From NCBI RefSeq assembly GCF_000005505.3, contig NC_016134.3, forward strand, positions 26,487,584 through 26,551,583: a stretch of DNA of 64,000 bases, written 5' to 3'. Position numbers and translations under genes: made by a program. The notes below the pieces were generated by a model. That model saw only the letters and a program-made list of their open reading frames with translations. It was not told the origin of the DNA and searched no databases. The DNA is from Brachypodium distachyon. Taxonomy: Eukaryota; Streptophyta; Magnoliopsida; Poales; Poaceae. Below are positions 32,260 to 45,100 of this stretch, piece by piece; position 1 is the stretch's first letter, and every line of letters starts with the position of its first letter.

Positions 32260-34204
32260 CCCAGCATGGAGGCGCAGCAGTCGTTGAGGTGGTCGCATGT
32301 GCCGATCACTTTCAACTCAGACGATCACCCGATCCGTCACTTGGGGTCAGGGGTACTCCCCCTCGTAGTGTCGCCTATCATAAACAACGTGACGGTGACC
32401 GAGGTACTAGTGGACAGCGGGGCGAGCCTCAACCTTCGGTCCGCTAAGCTGGTGGAGAGGCTTCAGCTACCCCTGGAGCACATGAAGCCCACCGACCTGT
32501 TCCGGGGGATCAACGCCGGAGTTGTGCAGCCCATGAGGCGAATTACGCTCCCGGTGATCTTCGGGTCGCGGGAAGCGTTTCGGACGAAGCACATCGTTTT
32601 TGATGTAGCTCACACCCCGTTGCCGTACAACGGGATCATTGGTCGACCGGTGCTGATCAAGTTCATGGCGGCAACCCATTGAGCCTATGGCAGGATGACG
32701 ATGCCATCAACATACGACGTACTCTCCATCAAGTGCAACCTCAAGGACGCTGCTTGGTGCGTGGGCGAGGTCGTGAAGACCTCCGCAGTGGCGGATCCCG
32801 GCGGCTATGACGTTGCCGGGAATGAGGATCCACTTGCGGGTGAACAACCCGCACAGAAGAAGGCACGAGCTGCTCCTGGACAGGACACCAGGGGCAGCTT
32901 CAGCTCCAGCCCACGCGTTAGCAAGGGTGTGAAGCTCAAGGAGGAGGGCACCAAGGTCAAGAAGGTGCCCCTGCATGCCGGCAATGAGGCACGCACCGTC
33001 TCCATCGGTGTGAGCCTCGGCGACAAATAGGAAAGCGCCCTCGTCGCCTTCCTCCGGGAGAACTCTGACGTGTTCGCTTGGGAGCCGTCAGACCTTCCTG
33101 GAGTCCCCATGGAGGTGATCGAGCATCGGCTGGCGGTGCGGCCCGGCACGCGGCCCGTCAAGCAGAAGGTTCGCCGGCAAGCACAGGAACGCAAGGACTT
33201 CATCCAGCAGGAAGTGGACAAGCTCAAGAATGCCGAGGCCATCTGGGAACTATTGTACCCTACTTGGTTAGCAAACCCTGTTGTAGTCCCTGAGGCTAGA
33301 AATAAATTGCGCATGTGTGTAGATTTCACTGATCTTAATCGTGCATGTCCTAAGGACCCCTTCCTTGTACCCCGAATCGATCAAATAGTAGATTCCATTG
33401 CAGGTTGTGAGTCTTTGTGCTTTCTGGATGCATTCTCTGGCTACCATCAAATTAAGATGGCAGTCGAAGATTAGGAGAAAACATCGTTTATCACCCCGGT
33501 TGGCTGTTATTGTTACACGTGCATGCCCTACGGGCTGAAGAACGCGGGCTCGACATTTCAGCGCGCCTTGCGCGAGTGTCTGGGACCCCAGCTAGGCCGG
33601 AATATCGATGACTGCGTGGACGATATCGTCATCAAGTTGCGGCGTAGGGGCTCGCTCGTCGGCGACCTGCAGGAGACGTTCAACAAACCTCCGCAGGATC
33701 AAGCTCAATCTTAACCCCAAGAAGTGCACGTTCAGCGTGCACTCGGTGCACTTGCTGGGCTTTTTGCTGTCTCACAGGGGAATCGAAGCCAACCCACAGA
33801 AGATCGAGGTGATCGAGAAGATGGAGGCACCCCGCAAGGTTAGAGACGTCTAACGCCTCAACGGGTGCGTTGCGGCGCTTGGGCGTTTCATCTCAAGGCT
33901 GGGTGATGAAGAAGAAGGGCCCAATCAATTGGACCCCTGAGGCAGAAGCGGCGTTCCAGGACTTAAAGCAGTACCTGAAATCGCCGCCAATCCTCGTCAC
34001 CCCCAAGCCGAGCAAGCCGTTGCTGCTATACTTGGCAGCGGAGGACCAGGTAGTGAGCTCCGTGCTCGTTGCCGAGAGGGAAGAACAAGTCTCGAGGGCT
34101 GAGACGGAAGGGCTTGGGGCTCCCGGTGAGCCGAAGGAACCCCCGGCCACCACCTCTACCCCTGGATCCGAGGAACACCCCACGCAGGCTGCCCCCCGCA
34201 AGCG
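32260..34204 (+). pseudogene. Tat protease, RT and start of RNase H
   Basis: Protease has LVDSGASLNL (about 32408). RT shows PVKQKVRRQ, KLRMCVDFTDLNRACPKD, FLDAFSGYHQIKM, ITPVGCYCYTCMPYGLKNAG and CVDDIVIKL, where the catalytic YVDD has Cys in place of Tyr. RNase H begins INWTPEAEAAFQDLK and LLLYLAAED and stops at 34204 where the minus LTR enters. Stops occur at 32680, 33028, 33472 and 33851, with frameshifts near 33690 and 33900. Bases 33245-33515 are markedly more AT-rich at third positions than both sides; see findings. Confidence 0.88.
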
Positions 34205-37200
34205 TGAAGCGATCCTCTCCCTTACAAAGGGTTTGATCTCTGTGCTTAACGTGCTAGTTCCTGGATCGACTCGCTAGCACACACAGTTTCAAGATGTAAT
34301 ATCAAGATACAAAGGTCAAAAGTATATTACATCGCATTGATCCAGAATTTAATAGTACCTTACATATTGCATAACCTCATGGGTTATCTCGAAAGAAAAT
34401 AAAATCTTGCAGCGGAAGGCAGAAGATACAGGAGTCCCATAACAACTCCACAGTCGAAACATGTTGGCATGTAAACTCGCAACCCTAACAATTCGTACCT
34501 CACTCTTCACCTGGTTCACCTGCAACATTTAAACGTTGCAGCCACTAGGAGGTCAATACATTGAATGTATTGGCAAGTTCACCAAAGGGTTATAACAGAT
34601 CCTATCAACTACATGCAGTATTTGGCTAGGTGGGGTTTGGCTATTTGCATAAAAGCATCATTGTTTCATCTTATCATTTTTAAACAAATAGTTTTGATTC
34701 TATTGGACACGGGGTAGAAACACCCATGCTCCTATTAACCTAGGCATATTGAGTAGAAACATCAATGCTCCTACCCAGTTCAATCCATTCGTTTTATTAT
34801 GAAATTGGAATGAGTGAGACCTTCCTTACAGCCCCAATATCTAGTTGCTCATAATTGTCCGTAACCGGGGACACGGCTAAGTACTTAGTTTGACACTCTC
34901 GAGAGGTGGTATACTTTACCCACAAGAAATCGACGTGTTAATCCCTTGCTGTCCTCAGGGTAGAGTAGCAACGGCATCGACTACAGGAATTTTCAGAACA
35001 TAATCCCCCAGACCACCTGAGGGACGCGCCCCCACCTACACTGCTACATACCGATGTCACCTCGGATCCGGGTTCATACTTCTTACATCCATCCTGGCAG
35101 AGCCCATAATACCATGTGGTTGTACTGGAAGCTACTAAACAGGAAACTAGTCCAGTCTCTGGTTACCCCGGGTGGCATTCCTCGGTTGCAACGCAGGCGC
35201 TCCCATAGAAATGGCGAGACGACTCATAGAAATGGACCCATAGAAATGGACCTGACGTCGCATACATCTCCACTTCCTCAAAGCAGCCCACCCAGGACGG
35301 TTCCTTGAATTACTTGTTTTGCCATACACTAGGAAAACTATATTTGTAATTCAATAGTATCACATTGTAATAATACCGCCCTTGTATATTATCATAGCAT
35401 AGCGTATCACTGCTACGATGGCAATTGATGGTGAGATAATGACAAGGGTGTCCTATACTACTAGGACAGATCATAGCTAGCATAGATACAGTAATAATCC
35501 TGACAATGCAACTAATAAAATCTAGTGCATAATAAAATAATGGGATAATGATCAAAGTGAACTTGCCTGATTAGTGTCTTTGTATTCTTCTTCTTTTCGA
35601 TACTCACGGTTACCGCACTCCGTATAATCTATCGCGAAGAACAAAAAGCAATAATAAATAACCATTCGAGAACTCCAAATCGTAACTCCAAATAAAGAAC
35701 CAGAGCAATATACGAAGTTTAAATTAAACAATACCTAACTACTGTTAGGCTATCCTAGGCATAGATCTAAGAGGTAGGAACAAGGTTGGGACAAAAGCGG
35801 AGTTGGAACGGAATTGATTTGGTAACCTACGGGCTGTTAATAGATACAATTTTCTAGGGGTCATGGGCTACTGTACAATAACTTTGGAAGGTGTACAAAG
35901 TGGTCCAGAAATTAGAGTTTGGTGTACTCTTGTCACAACAGAAAGAATGAACTGGTTTGAAAATATGGATCAACATGTATGGGTTTTGAACATTGCTAAT
36001 CAATAAGACAGTGTTAACAGATACAAAGTTTGGTTGGGCATGGACTAATGTGGCTAAGTCTGGAATTTAAGTCTATAGGAATCGTTATAACTTAGATACT
36101 TTAGCTGTCTGGCAAATGGTGCTAAATGGCAGAACATGGGATGAAAAGTATACTACTGTATAGTATTAAGATTTTAATTGCTAACACAATAAGTATCATC
36201 CCAAAAGGATCTACAGAGAATTAGTTACTGGCTTGCAAAGCTGGCTAGTCTGATTCTGACAGATTAAAGATACTAACTTCTACTGACAATGTACTGGTAC
36301 TAATGGCTTCAAAAGACAGTGAGCCAATGGAATGAATTAAACTAAATCTAACAAGATTTCAACAGCCACTGGTTTAAACTAAATACGAGGTGTGAGTCAA
36401 AAGATACAGGCTTACAAAACAGGCTAATCTATAACAAAGTTTCTGTAACTAAAGGCTAATCATAAACAGTGTGGGAAACTGCTGAAGGTACTGTTTTGCA
36501 ACGACGATGCACTAGTGTGGATGAAATTTGAAAGGTGTTAAAATAGGTCTAGGATTTATCTATGGATTTGATCTTGACATGACAGAAAGAATTATCTAAG
36601 TTGAAGTAATGGATCAAAAGATATAGGCTCCGGAAAATAGCTAACTGATCTGACAGTGTTAACAGATACAACTTTTGATTGAAGATGCACCTCTGTAGAT
36701 GAATGCTAAGTTGTGCAAGGTGTACACTAATGTGTAGAACATGATCTTATTGATGAACTACAGAAGGTTTGGAACCAAACGGATCAATGAAACAATTTAT
36801 ATTAATTTCGAAAAGTAGCTAATCCAGAAACAGCATACTGTGTAGCAATTTCCAATGAATATGCCGTACTGAAGATCATGGAGACGGGGTATAAAATGTG
36901 GTCTGGTCTATAGAGATGGACGTTCTCTAACCACAACAGAAATATTCGGCCGAAAATGATATATAGGTCAAAAGATATGGGCTTCTAAACATGGCTAATC
37001 AAATTGCTGCGGCTGAAAAGTTGCTCACCGGAAAAGATACGGAGTTCGCCGGAGTTGAAGGAGGACGGCGACGATGTTGACCTAGGGTTCGATGGAGCCG
37101 TGGAAGACGTCGAAGCGGACACCGTGATGCGGCTTGCGCGGTCGTAGCATCTCCGGATGGCGACGGGCGGAGCTCCGGGCGCGGCTTTGGCATGGGGTCG

Positions 37201-38217
37201 GGGACGGCGCGGCCAATGGCATCAAGAGATCACGAAACCTTGTCACAAAGTTAGGTAAGGGTCACATGAGTCTACCAGTGAAAGGAATCGAAGAACAGAG
37301 GTTCGGGGTGATCTCACCGGCAACAATGGTGGCGGTGACCGGCGGAGGAAGACGTCGATGTAGCCGGCTGTACAGAGGTTTTGAGGACAAACTTTCTACA
37401 TGAGAATGGAAGAGGAGAGGCAAAGGATCAAAGTGACGCACGTGGAATCCTTTTATAGTCGCCGAGGAGGGAGATCGGGCGCGGGATGTCGACGGCCGAC
37501 ATTCTGGGCGCCTCTTTTGGAAACTACGATTATGAGAGAAAACTTCAAATTGATTTCCTGAATGGGTTTCCGGGATGGTGAGGATTGATGGGGTGGTTTC
37601 CTTTTGAAGAAAGACGCGCGGGAAGGAAAGTAATCGAAGGAAGAAAATATGAAAGGAAAGATTCCTTACCTGCAGAGGAGAGGAGGAAGACGAGCTCGCG
37701 CTCGTGCTCTGGCTGGGCTGGGCGCTCGCTGTAGATGGGCCGGCCTAGTTGGGTCGGTCCATTCCTTTTTTTTTTCCTTTTTTTTTCTATTTCTCTTTTT
37801 ATTAATAACTTTTGATTCATAACTCCAAATAAGTCCAAATAAACTTCAGAAAATTTGTAAATTCAAATCCTCTAAATTGTGAACTTTTGGGACTTGAATC
37901 CTTTCAAAATAAAATAAGTAAAAATACTTTTGCTTATATAAATGTCATTAGAGTTTTATAAGTAGTACATAAAATACATTTTGAATTCTATTATGAAACC
38001 TTTGTTTCATAAATTAATTTAAACTCCAATAAAATATTGGGTTGGCATACTTTGCACTAAAACCCTTCCTTAGCTAAATACTTCATTGGGTTGAACTCCA
38101 AATAAAATCTCAGAATAATTATACGGTTCATTAAATTCCCAAATAACTTTATAACACCAAATCTTAAATCATATAAACCATCGCAGATGATTCCAAATAT
38201 ATATATATTTGGGAAGT
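34205..38217 (-). mobile_element. Minus-strand Tekay-like LTR, 4.0 kb
   Basis: Read on the minus strand it runs from about 38217 (decayed TGACTTCCC start) to 34205 (CGCTTCA end). The last 1.4 kb (34205-35580) match the 3' third of the solo LTR. Promoter-type TATA (CTATAAAAGG) is at about 37452 on the minus strand. The middle, 35600-36990, is a set of diverged internal repeats not seen in the other LTRs. A purine tract (GAGAGTGGGATAA) at 38219-38231 shows that it is a 3' LTR. Confidence 0.75.
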
Positions 38218-38510
38218 CATGTTATCCCACTCTCAACAACGGAATAAATGTTGGAATAACATTTGCATATGAGAATGTCACGTTATCCTCTTCTCGAATA
38301 TTTGATAGTTTACTCTCGGAAACAAAATGAACACGACAAAGCAAATATCGAGAGAAACATAGGTGAATCATTATATATGTTTTCCAACCATATACTTGGG
38401 AAGTCATATTATTCCCTTTCTTTAACATTTAAATAAATGTTGGAGAACATTTCTAATCGATTTAAGTATTCCAACGATGCTATCAAATGGTCATGGCATC
38501 ACATCCAAAT
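38218..38510 (-). mobile_element. 3' untranslated end of the same Tekay-like element
   Basis: Matches 58497-58785 closely (shared CTCTTCTCGAATATTT, AACATTTAAATAAATGTTGG). It ends at about 38510 where Tat sequence resumes, so the rest of the inserted element has been deleted. Confidence 0.7.
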
Positions 38511-40359
38511 TGATCCGCTCTTGCCGACTTCGTCGTGGAGGGGACATCGACAGGCGTAGAGGAAGAAGAGCCGGAAGCGAGCCTTCCCGACAGACTGGAC
38601 GAAGGGTACTGGGTCATGTACTTCGCCCGCGCCTTCTGCCTGCAAGGCGCCGGAGCAAGAGTGGTGATCGAGTCGCGCACTGGAGACCAGCTCAAGTTCG
38701 TAATATAGCTCAACTTCGCCAACTCCACCAACAACACAGCAGAGTACGAAGGGCTACTTGCCGGACTACGAGCGACAATCGCCCTCGACATCAAGCGCTT
38801 TGTTGTTCCCGGGGACTCCCAACTCATGATCAACCAGGTAAACAAGGACTACGAATGCCCCCAAATGGCAGCGTACGTGGAGGAAGTGCGAAAACTTTGT
38901 GGCACGTGAAGCGCAAGGACAACTTTGTTGCGGATGAACTGTCCAAATGGGCAACGGAATGCAGCAAGGTGCCTCCTGGGGAGTTCGTACAGAGGCAGTC
39001 AAAGCCCTCTGTCGATTCCAAGACGGTTGCCGAGGAAGCCCCTCCGGCAACTCAAGGAGACCCCACAACTGCGGGGCACCATGCCACCAAGCTTGTGGCA
39101 TGCATGAGCCGGGAACCGCCACCCTGGCGGACGGATATTATTCGTTACCTCAGGGATGGGACCCTCCCGGAGGAAGACATTGCCGCGGAGCGAGTAGCCC
39201 GGCAAGCCAAAATATACGCCCTGGTGGACGGGGAACTCTACCGGAGGCGTCCTAACAGAGTTATGCTCCTCTGCGTGCCCCAGGAAGAAGGGTGCACGTT
39301 GCTGGAAGATATGCATTGAGGCACATGCTCGCACCATGTGGCCTCCAGGGCGCTAGCTAGGAAAGCATTCGGGCACGGCTTCTACTGGCCAACAGCATTA
39401 GTCGACGCCGAGCAGTTAGTCAAGACTTGCGAAGCATGTCAGTTTCACGCCAAGAAGAGCAACCAGCCAGCGCAAGCCCTACAAGTCATCCCGTCCTCAT
39501 GGCCGTTCGCGGTCTGGGGGCTGGACATTGTCGGCAAGTTACCGAGAGCGGTGGGCGGCTACGAGTACTTGGTCGTGGCCATCGACAAGTTCTCGAAGTG
39601 GATCGAGGTGGAGCCTGTCCGAGCCGTCACGGCGCAGGCGGCCATCAAGTTTTTCAAGGGCATTGTGTGCCGATTTGGTGTGCCTAACAGCATCATCACC
39701 GACAATGGCACACAATTCACTAGTGCGGTGTTCCAAGCTTACCGCGAGGACATGGACACTAATATTCACTTTGCCTCTGTTGCTCATCCGAGGAGCAATG
39801 GGCAAGTAGAGCGAGCCAACGCAGAGGTGCTGCGGGGGCTCACGACGAGAACCTTTGACAAGCTCAAGGGCCACGGGAAACACTGGGTTGAAGAACTCCA
39901 GCCCATGCTGTGGTCGCTAAGGACAAACCAAGTCGGGCGACAGGTCAAACTCCGTTTGCCCTCGTCTACCGGGCAGAAGCTGTGCTGTCCCTTGAGCTCA
40001 AGCATGGGTCACCTCGGGTACGCGCGTATGGCAACAAGAGCCAACACACGCAGAGGATTGATGACCTTACCTTCATCGAGGAGATTAGATGCCGGGCTTC
40101 TGTGCGAGCTGCAGGCTACTAGCAGGGACTCCGTCGTTATTACGACAGGAGAGTCCGTCCTCGGGGGTTCGAGGTTGGAGACCTCGTCCTGTGCCGGATA
40201 AAAGGAATGAAGGCCGGGAACAAGTTGACTTCAATCTGGGAAGGCCCGTTCCAGGTAGTGCGGGTGACCAGACTGGGGGCTGTCCGGCTGGAAACCGAAG
40301 AAGGTTTGCCGGTGCCCAATAGTTGGAACATTGAGCACCTGCACAAGTTCTACCAGTGA
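38511..40359 (+). pseudogene. Tat second RNase H and integrase
   Basis: Begins at the linker LADFVVEGTS. The second RNase H follows: WVMYFARAFCLQGAGARVV and NNTAEYEGLLAGLRAT. The usual catalytic Asp of 'YFDGS' is absent (YFARA). An amber codon is at about 38706 and a frameshift near 38900. Integrase has its zinc region (CEACQFH), GLDIVGKLPRA, TDNGTQFTS and SNGQVERANAEV with the D, D, E residues, then a frame change near 39925 and the C-terminal domain ending HLHKFYQ at stop 40357-40359. Confidence 0.88.
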
Positions 40360-41738
40360 AACGATGGCACCTTACCCACAGGTGACGCTGCGGCAGCATG
40401 CCTCTTAAAGCTAGTGTAGTCGGGCAAGGCCCGATTGTAATCCGCTAGCACAAAATTGAATAAAGATATGTGTTGTTTCAATGAATACCGTGCTTTGCTA
40501 TTAATGTGTGCTTCTGTCTCCTGCTCTAGGTGCACAGAATTGCCTCCTCGTCCTTGGCTGTGAGCAGGGGGCAGCCGGAACCACGAAAACCAAGCTCGTT
40601 GCCGGGACACCCGGAACGAGGCCTAGCAGTTGTCGGACCCGTCCGCAACATGTTACTTGCCAGTAAGGCACCATGGAAGTATGAGAGTGCTCACACCCAA
40701 ATCTGAGATCGACTCTTCTGTGCCCGGGGGCTGGGAGGCGGGAGGTTATCCAGTTTGAACTGTTTTTCGTGCATTTCAAAAAAAGTTGCTATACACCTTG
40801 GGCACTGCAAGAATCTGACATGCAGGATAAAGATGGGACGAAGGCACACTGTGATGCGCCTGGGGCGGTCACGGACGTCGGCGTCTCGCGTCTTGATGCA
40901 GGAAACTGAGACAGCGTCAGTGCCTCGACACGTCGACCGGTGGTCTCGCGCGTGTGGAGGCGAGGGCAGCTCTTCGGCTATTTAAAGACCGGGGCAAGCA
41001 CAACACCAGCAACGGGCAAGAAAGCAAGAGATGTCGCAGAGAGGCGATCGTGGTGCATCCCTTTGCGCTTGTTGCTGAGCGTGTTCCCACCATCGCGGTC
41101 CTGACACATCTCTTATGGAACGACACCAGAAATGGCGATGCAGCATGCGAGGGTCGTCACAAAGATGCGGTGGGGGTGCATGCCTCCGCGTATGCCACTG
41201 GAGGGTGCACGGCCACAGCGTCCTTGCCACGGCTCTCAACAAGTTGCTCTAAGAGCAAAGAGAACGAGAAGCTGAGTACTTTGTTTTGGGTCCTTGGTTC
41301 TTCCTTTAGCGACACTGGTTTGCCAAGGTAAGCTCAGTCCCCAAGTTGCCAGAGCATAGGAAGGACACTGGCGGGGGGAGGACGCCCCCAACACGTGGCT
41401 CGCAGGTCCGTCCCAGAGGCGTGAGTGCTGGGGTAATTATCCCATAGGCGGAGTGACTAGCCGCTGCTGTTTGGTCCTAGGTCGGGACCGCAGGTCCATC
41501 CCGGGTCCCTAGGTTGGCGAGTCCCCAGATACGCAAGGTTAAAACACGGGAAGGATAGAGCCTCTCCCCGGCAAGCTAGTCTGAGGCGGAAAAGCAAGTA
41601 AAGTAGCATTGGATACAATAAAGCTTGAGCAAACAACTTTGCGAATAGCATTTGGAATGACAAGGAAAGGCTAACACAAAAAGTTCTAAGGCGCCTTGCG
41701 CCACTTGCAGGAAAACAAAAACAAAAACGAGCAGGTAA
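40360..41738 (+). other. Tat spacer between integrase and antisense ORF
   Basis: No coding region is supported. From about 41154 onward it is repeated at 52834 onward. Tat-type elements commonly have a long non-coding region here. Confidence 0.5.
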
Positions 41739-43714
41739 TTATGCAGGAGGCGCTCCCGGGGCGGCTGCGTCGACGCCCGAAGCATCCCCGACGCTGGGGG
41801 CTTCTCCGACGACCTCCTCGTCAGTGGCTTCGGCTTCATCGACCTTGCCCTGCATCCGCGCCACCATCTCGTCCACCACGCCTTGCACCACTTCCCGGTG
41901 GGTCTTGGCCTCTTCCTCGTCCGACCAGGCGTCAAAGACCAACTCGAACGGGAAGTCGGGGTGGGTGGAGTGGACCCGGGCAAGGACTTGCCCGGCGACC
42001 TGCTCGGCTGCAAGGCCGACCTGCCGGTCCTCGAAGGCCGTGACGTAGTTCTTCAGGCCGTTCAGCCGGCCAATGAAGTCTTCAAAGAAGGAGGTGAAGC
42101 TGCCCATATTCGTCCCATCGAAGGAGGTCACCGGGATGTCGAACCCCTGCAGCGCCTCCACCGCCGAGTCCGCTAGCTTCTTCAGCCTGGCTACCTCCCC
42201 CGTCCAGCGGGCCCGCAGCTTGTGCTCGCGGCACATAGAGTTCAGCCTGCCGATCTCGGACGCCTTCTTGGTGTTCTGCTCGTCCACGCGCCGGAGTTCC
42301 TGCCATGAAATGTCAAGCTCGCCTTGAAGGGACGAGCTGGCATCCTGGGCGGCTTTGAGCTGTCCCGCCAGCTCGCGCTCCCGGCAGCGAGCCTGGTCCT
42401 CCAGCTCCTTCTCCTGGCGCGTCGAGTCTTCGGCTGCTGTTGAAGCCGTCGTCTCCAGCTCTCCGACCTCGCGGCGGAGGCGCTGGATCTCCAGGCAGTA
42501 GTTGGATAGTAAGTCTGTCTTCTCCCGGAGACGCCCCTGGAACGAGTCCAGAGCCGCCTGGTACTCCTCGCTCTTGGCATGCGTAGCCTTCACCAGCTCC
42601 AGCTCCCGTTGGTGCTCTTGCTGGAGCTCCCACAGTTGCCGGAGGACCTCAGCCTCCGGCACCCCTTGCACGGCGGACGTCTCCCTGGCCTGCTGCACCT
42701 GCTGAAGCTCCCCCCACACTCGTTGCAGCTCGGTGCGCTGCTCCTCCGCCTCCCGTCGCGCTGCGCCCAGTTTCGCCACCATACGGACGTGGTGCTGTTG
42801 CGCGTCGTTGAAGAAATCGATGACCATCTGCTGCTGCTACTGGATGTTATCGATCACTTGGTGCCCTTGCTGGAACACGCTGGGGTCGAAAGTAATGCGA
42901 CCCCATGACCGCCCTACGAGCTCCCCTGCTCCTGGGCTGAAGGCGGCTCCGGCGGAGGAGGAGGACCCCGCCGCAACCGTCTGAGATCCCGAGGGCGCGT
43001 CGGGATTCGACGACGCGGCCCCGGCTTGGCCGAGCCCCGATGCTCCTTGCCCATCTAGAGGGGCGGGCTGGGGGCTCGGGGGCTTCTCCAGAGCACCGCT
43101 GCCTGCTCCGGCTGGCGGAGGCTGCTCCGTGGCACCTGCCACAGGAGGCGCCGTCTGCGTGGCGTCGCCTGCGGCAGCAGTCGAGGCCCCTGCAGGCGCC
43201 GGGGCAGATTGTTGAATGGCTCCGACGAGGGCAACCTCCGTCGGAGCATCGTCGTCGACCCCGCCGGTGAGGTTGATCACCCGCACCTCGGTGGGCGCGG
43301 GCGCTGCCGGAGCATCCTCGGCTGCCGGCGACGTACTGGTCTGCCCTCTCTTCCTCGAAGACCTGGGAAACGTAAAAGTAAGCTAAGCAAACATGTAAAA
43401 TTCGCAAAATCTAGAATGTTTAGAACAATGTCGGACTCACCCTGCCGGTTTGAGTTTGAGCACCCTGTCCGCCAGGATGCTCCTTGCCCTGTGAGGCTCC
43501 TAAGGCTGAGGGCTAGCCTCCTGCCTGCTCGCCCGCTCTGCCGCAGACTGCCTCACTAGGGGGACGTCGTCTTCCTCGTCGTCCTCCTCCGGTGCGACCC
43601 CACTGGCTTCCGGGGGGCGGGGGGGGGGGTGACCCCGCTGGCTGCCTGGGGAGCGTCGTCGTCGTTGGAGTCTCCTCTAACGCCCAGCGAGGAGTCGTCG
43701 TCGTGGTAGTCTCC
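41739..43714 (-). pseudogene. Antisense ORF of Tat element, left copy (5' truncated)
   Basis: On the minus strand: exon 1 remnant (43714-43441, acidic DDDSSLGVRGDS region), a 78-nt intron (43440-43363, GTGAGT to CAG), then exon 2 with VRVINLTGG, an Ala/Pro/Gln-rich linker, and about 360 residues rich in heptad Leu/Glu/Arg patterns (coiled coil), ending GAPPA at 41739. An amber codon at about 42838 splits exon 2 (NIQ-stop-QQ). Its N-terminal domain is only in the right copy. It has lost its promoter to the Tekay-like insertion. Function is unknown; such antisense ORFs are recurrent in Tat-lineage elements. Confidence 0.7.
43363..43440 (-). other. Intron in antisense ORF, left copy
   Basis: Minus-strand GTGAGT donor and TTTCCCAG acceptor, 78 nt, at the same place as the intron at 55043-55120. 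Confidence 0.7.
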
Positions 43715-44711
43715 TCTAACATCCCAATTTTCAAAACTCTTCATATGCAATGCATATCATAAACATCATGTCACCTTTGCATTTGATCACTTTCAAAACC
43801 CTAAAATTGCCCAGAAAACCCTTTTGCAAAAATGCATTTATTTTGATTTTGGGCTTGATCTTGCTTTTGAGTATTTACATTTTAACCCATGAGGTTATTG
43901 GTTTAAAAAGGGTTTTAATGCATAATAGAGCTATCCCATAAATTGGCGTTTGAATGTATTTTGAAAAATAATTTGTTTCGATAGCCTAACGGCCCTAAAA
44001 GCCATTTTATAGGCAAATGTATTTTTAAATATTTTATTTTGAGGAAATTCTTGTTCCAAAAGTTAGATCATATGAAAATATGATTTTACAAATTTTGTTG
44101 CATTTTATTTGGAGTGATTTGGAGCTTCGAATCAATTTTGAGGTTCAAAAACAGAAAATAGATAAAAGAAAAAGGAAAAACCGGAGAAAACCGACCGAAC
44201 CGGACAGACCGGCTCAGCCGCACCCGGACCGCCTGCAGCCACTGACAGTGGGCCCCACGTCTTCTTCAACCTCCGTCCGATTTTCCCGGCCACGCACAGT
44301 CAGAGTCCCCCACGCCTCCACTCCGTTTCCTTCGTGCACACGACTCCAAATCCGAAACCCGGCGCGTCATATCGAAGCCCCCGAACTCCTCTTCCACTTC
44401 CCCCAAACCCCATGTTCAATTTCGCATCGGTTAGAGATTAATTGCTCGCCGGAGTTCGTTGCTGCCGTCGCCGTTCTTCGCGATTCGCCGCCGTTCCGGT
44501 GAGGTTCTCCCCGTGCCGACCCCCTAATCCTCTTCCTCTCTTCGTTGCGCACGCAGGGACGCGAGCCGTCCTCGATATGGAGGTCCGCGCGCCGCCGTCC
44601 GCCTATTTCTCCGCCGCCGGCCGCCGGCCGCCGCCCGCGCTCTGCCCACGCGCCGCCCCGAGCTGCCCGCCTCCGGCCGCCCGTGCTACCGCGCCGCCGC
44701 CCACCCGCCGA
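43715..44711 (+). repeat. 5' LTR of the chromovirus, 3' truncated
   Basis: Collinear with 49704 to about 50700 with few differences; then it switches to internal sequence at about 44700-44711. Roughly 2.1 kb of LTR plus the primer binding site are deleted. Confidence 0.85.
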
Positions 44712-44713
44712 AC

Positions 44714-45100
44714 ATGGTAGACATGGGGAAGAGTCTCTACAACGAGATGACCCGAGTGGACATATCTAAAGGCCAGGTGGGGATACTCCAAGGTCAACTG
44801 GCGTTGAAGACAACTGAGGTGAACGGCACGGGAGATGTTATCCTGAACATGCATGCAATCATGGAGCAGATTATGTACGAGAAGGATCTCCTGCAACTTC
44901 AGTATGATCAACTCCAAGCCCAGATCGACAACGCCAACCCTACACCTGCACCAGCACAAGCTCCACCACCCCCTCAGGACGAGAAGATGGAGCCACAGGA
45001 GGAGGAACCTCAGGAGGCGCAGGAGATGGACACGCCTGCCACCCGTACCCGTTCCAGGGCGAAGAACTCCGGGAACACCAACTTCCTCTCACTTCCTTAG
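44714..45100 (+). CDS. Extra ORF upstream of gag (orf0-like), coiled coil
   Basis: 128 codons from ATG 44714 to stop 45098-45100, uninterrupted. The first 80 residues are a predicted coiled coil (ILQGQLALKTTEVNG, IMYEKDLLQLQYDQLQAQ). Then come a Pro/Gln/Glu-rich stretch (PAQAPPPPQDEKMEPQEEEP) and a basic end (TRTRSRAKNSG). It begins exactly where LTR homology stops, so the ATG may be a fusion product and the true N-terminus lost. Some rice gypsy elements with long LTRs have an additional ORF before gag; I infer this is comparable. The function is unknown. The intact frame stands out beside the broken gag-pol. Confidence 0.5.
   Translation: MVDMGKSLYNEMTRVDISKGQVGILQGQLALKTTEVNGTGDVILNMHAIMEQIMYEKDLLQLQYDQLQAQIDNANPTPAPAQAPPPPQDEKMEPQEEEPQEAQEMDTPATRTRSRAKNSGNTNFLSLP

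Larger units (their letters stand above)
41154..43714. repeat. Duplicated Tat segment, left copy
   Basis: Collinear with 52834 to about 55488 at high identity, including the antisense ORF and its intron. The right edge is the Tekay-like 5' LTR at 43715. Confidence 0.85.

Noticed and set aside
31654..32298. 214-codon minus-strand frame opposite Tat gag
   Set aside because: It is the shadow of the GC-rich gag frame, which carries the zinc knuckle.
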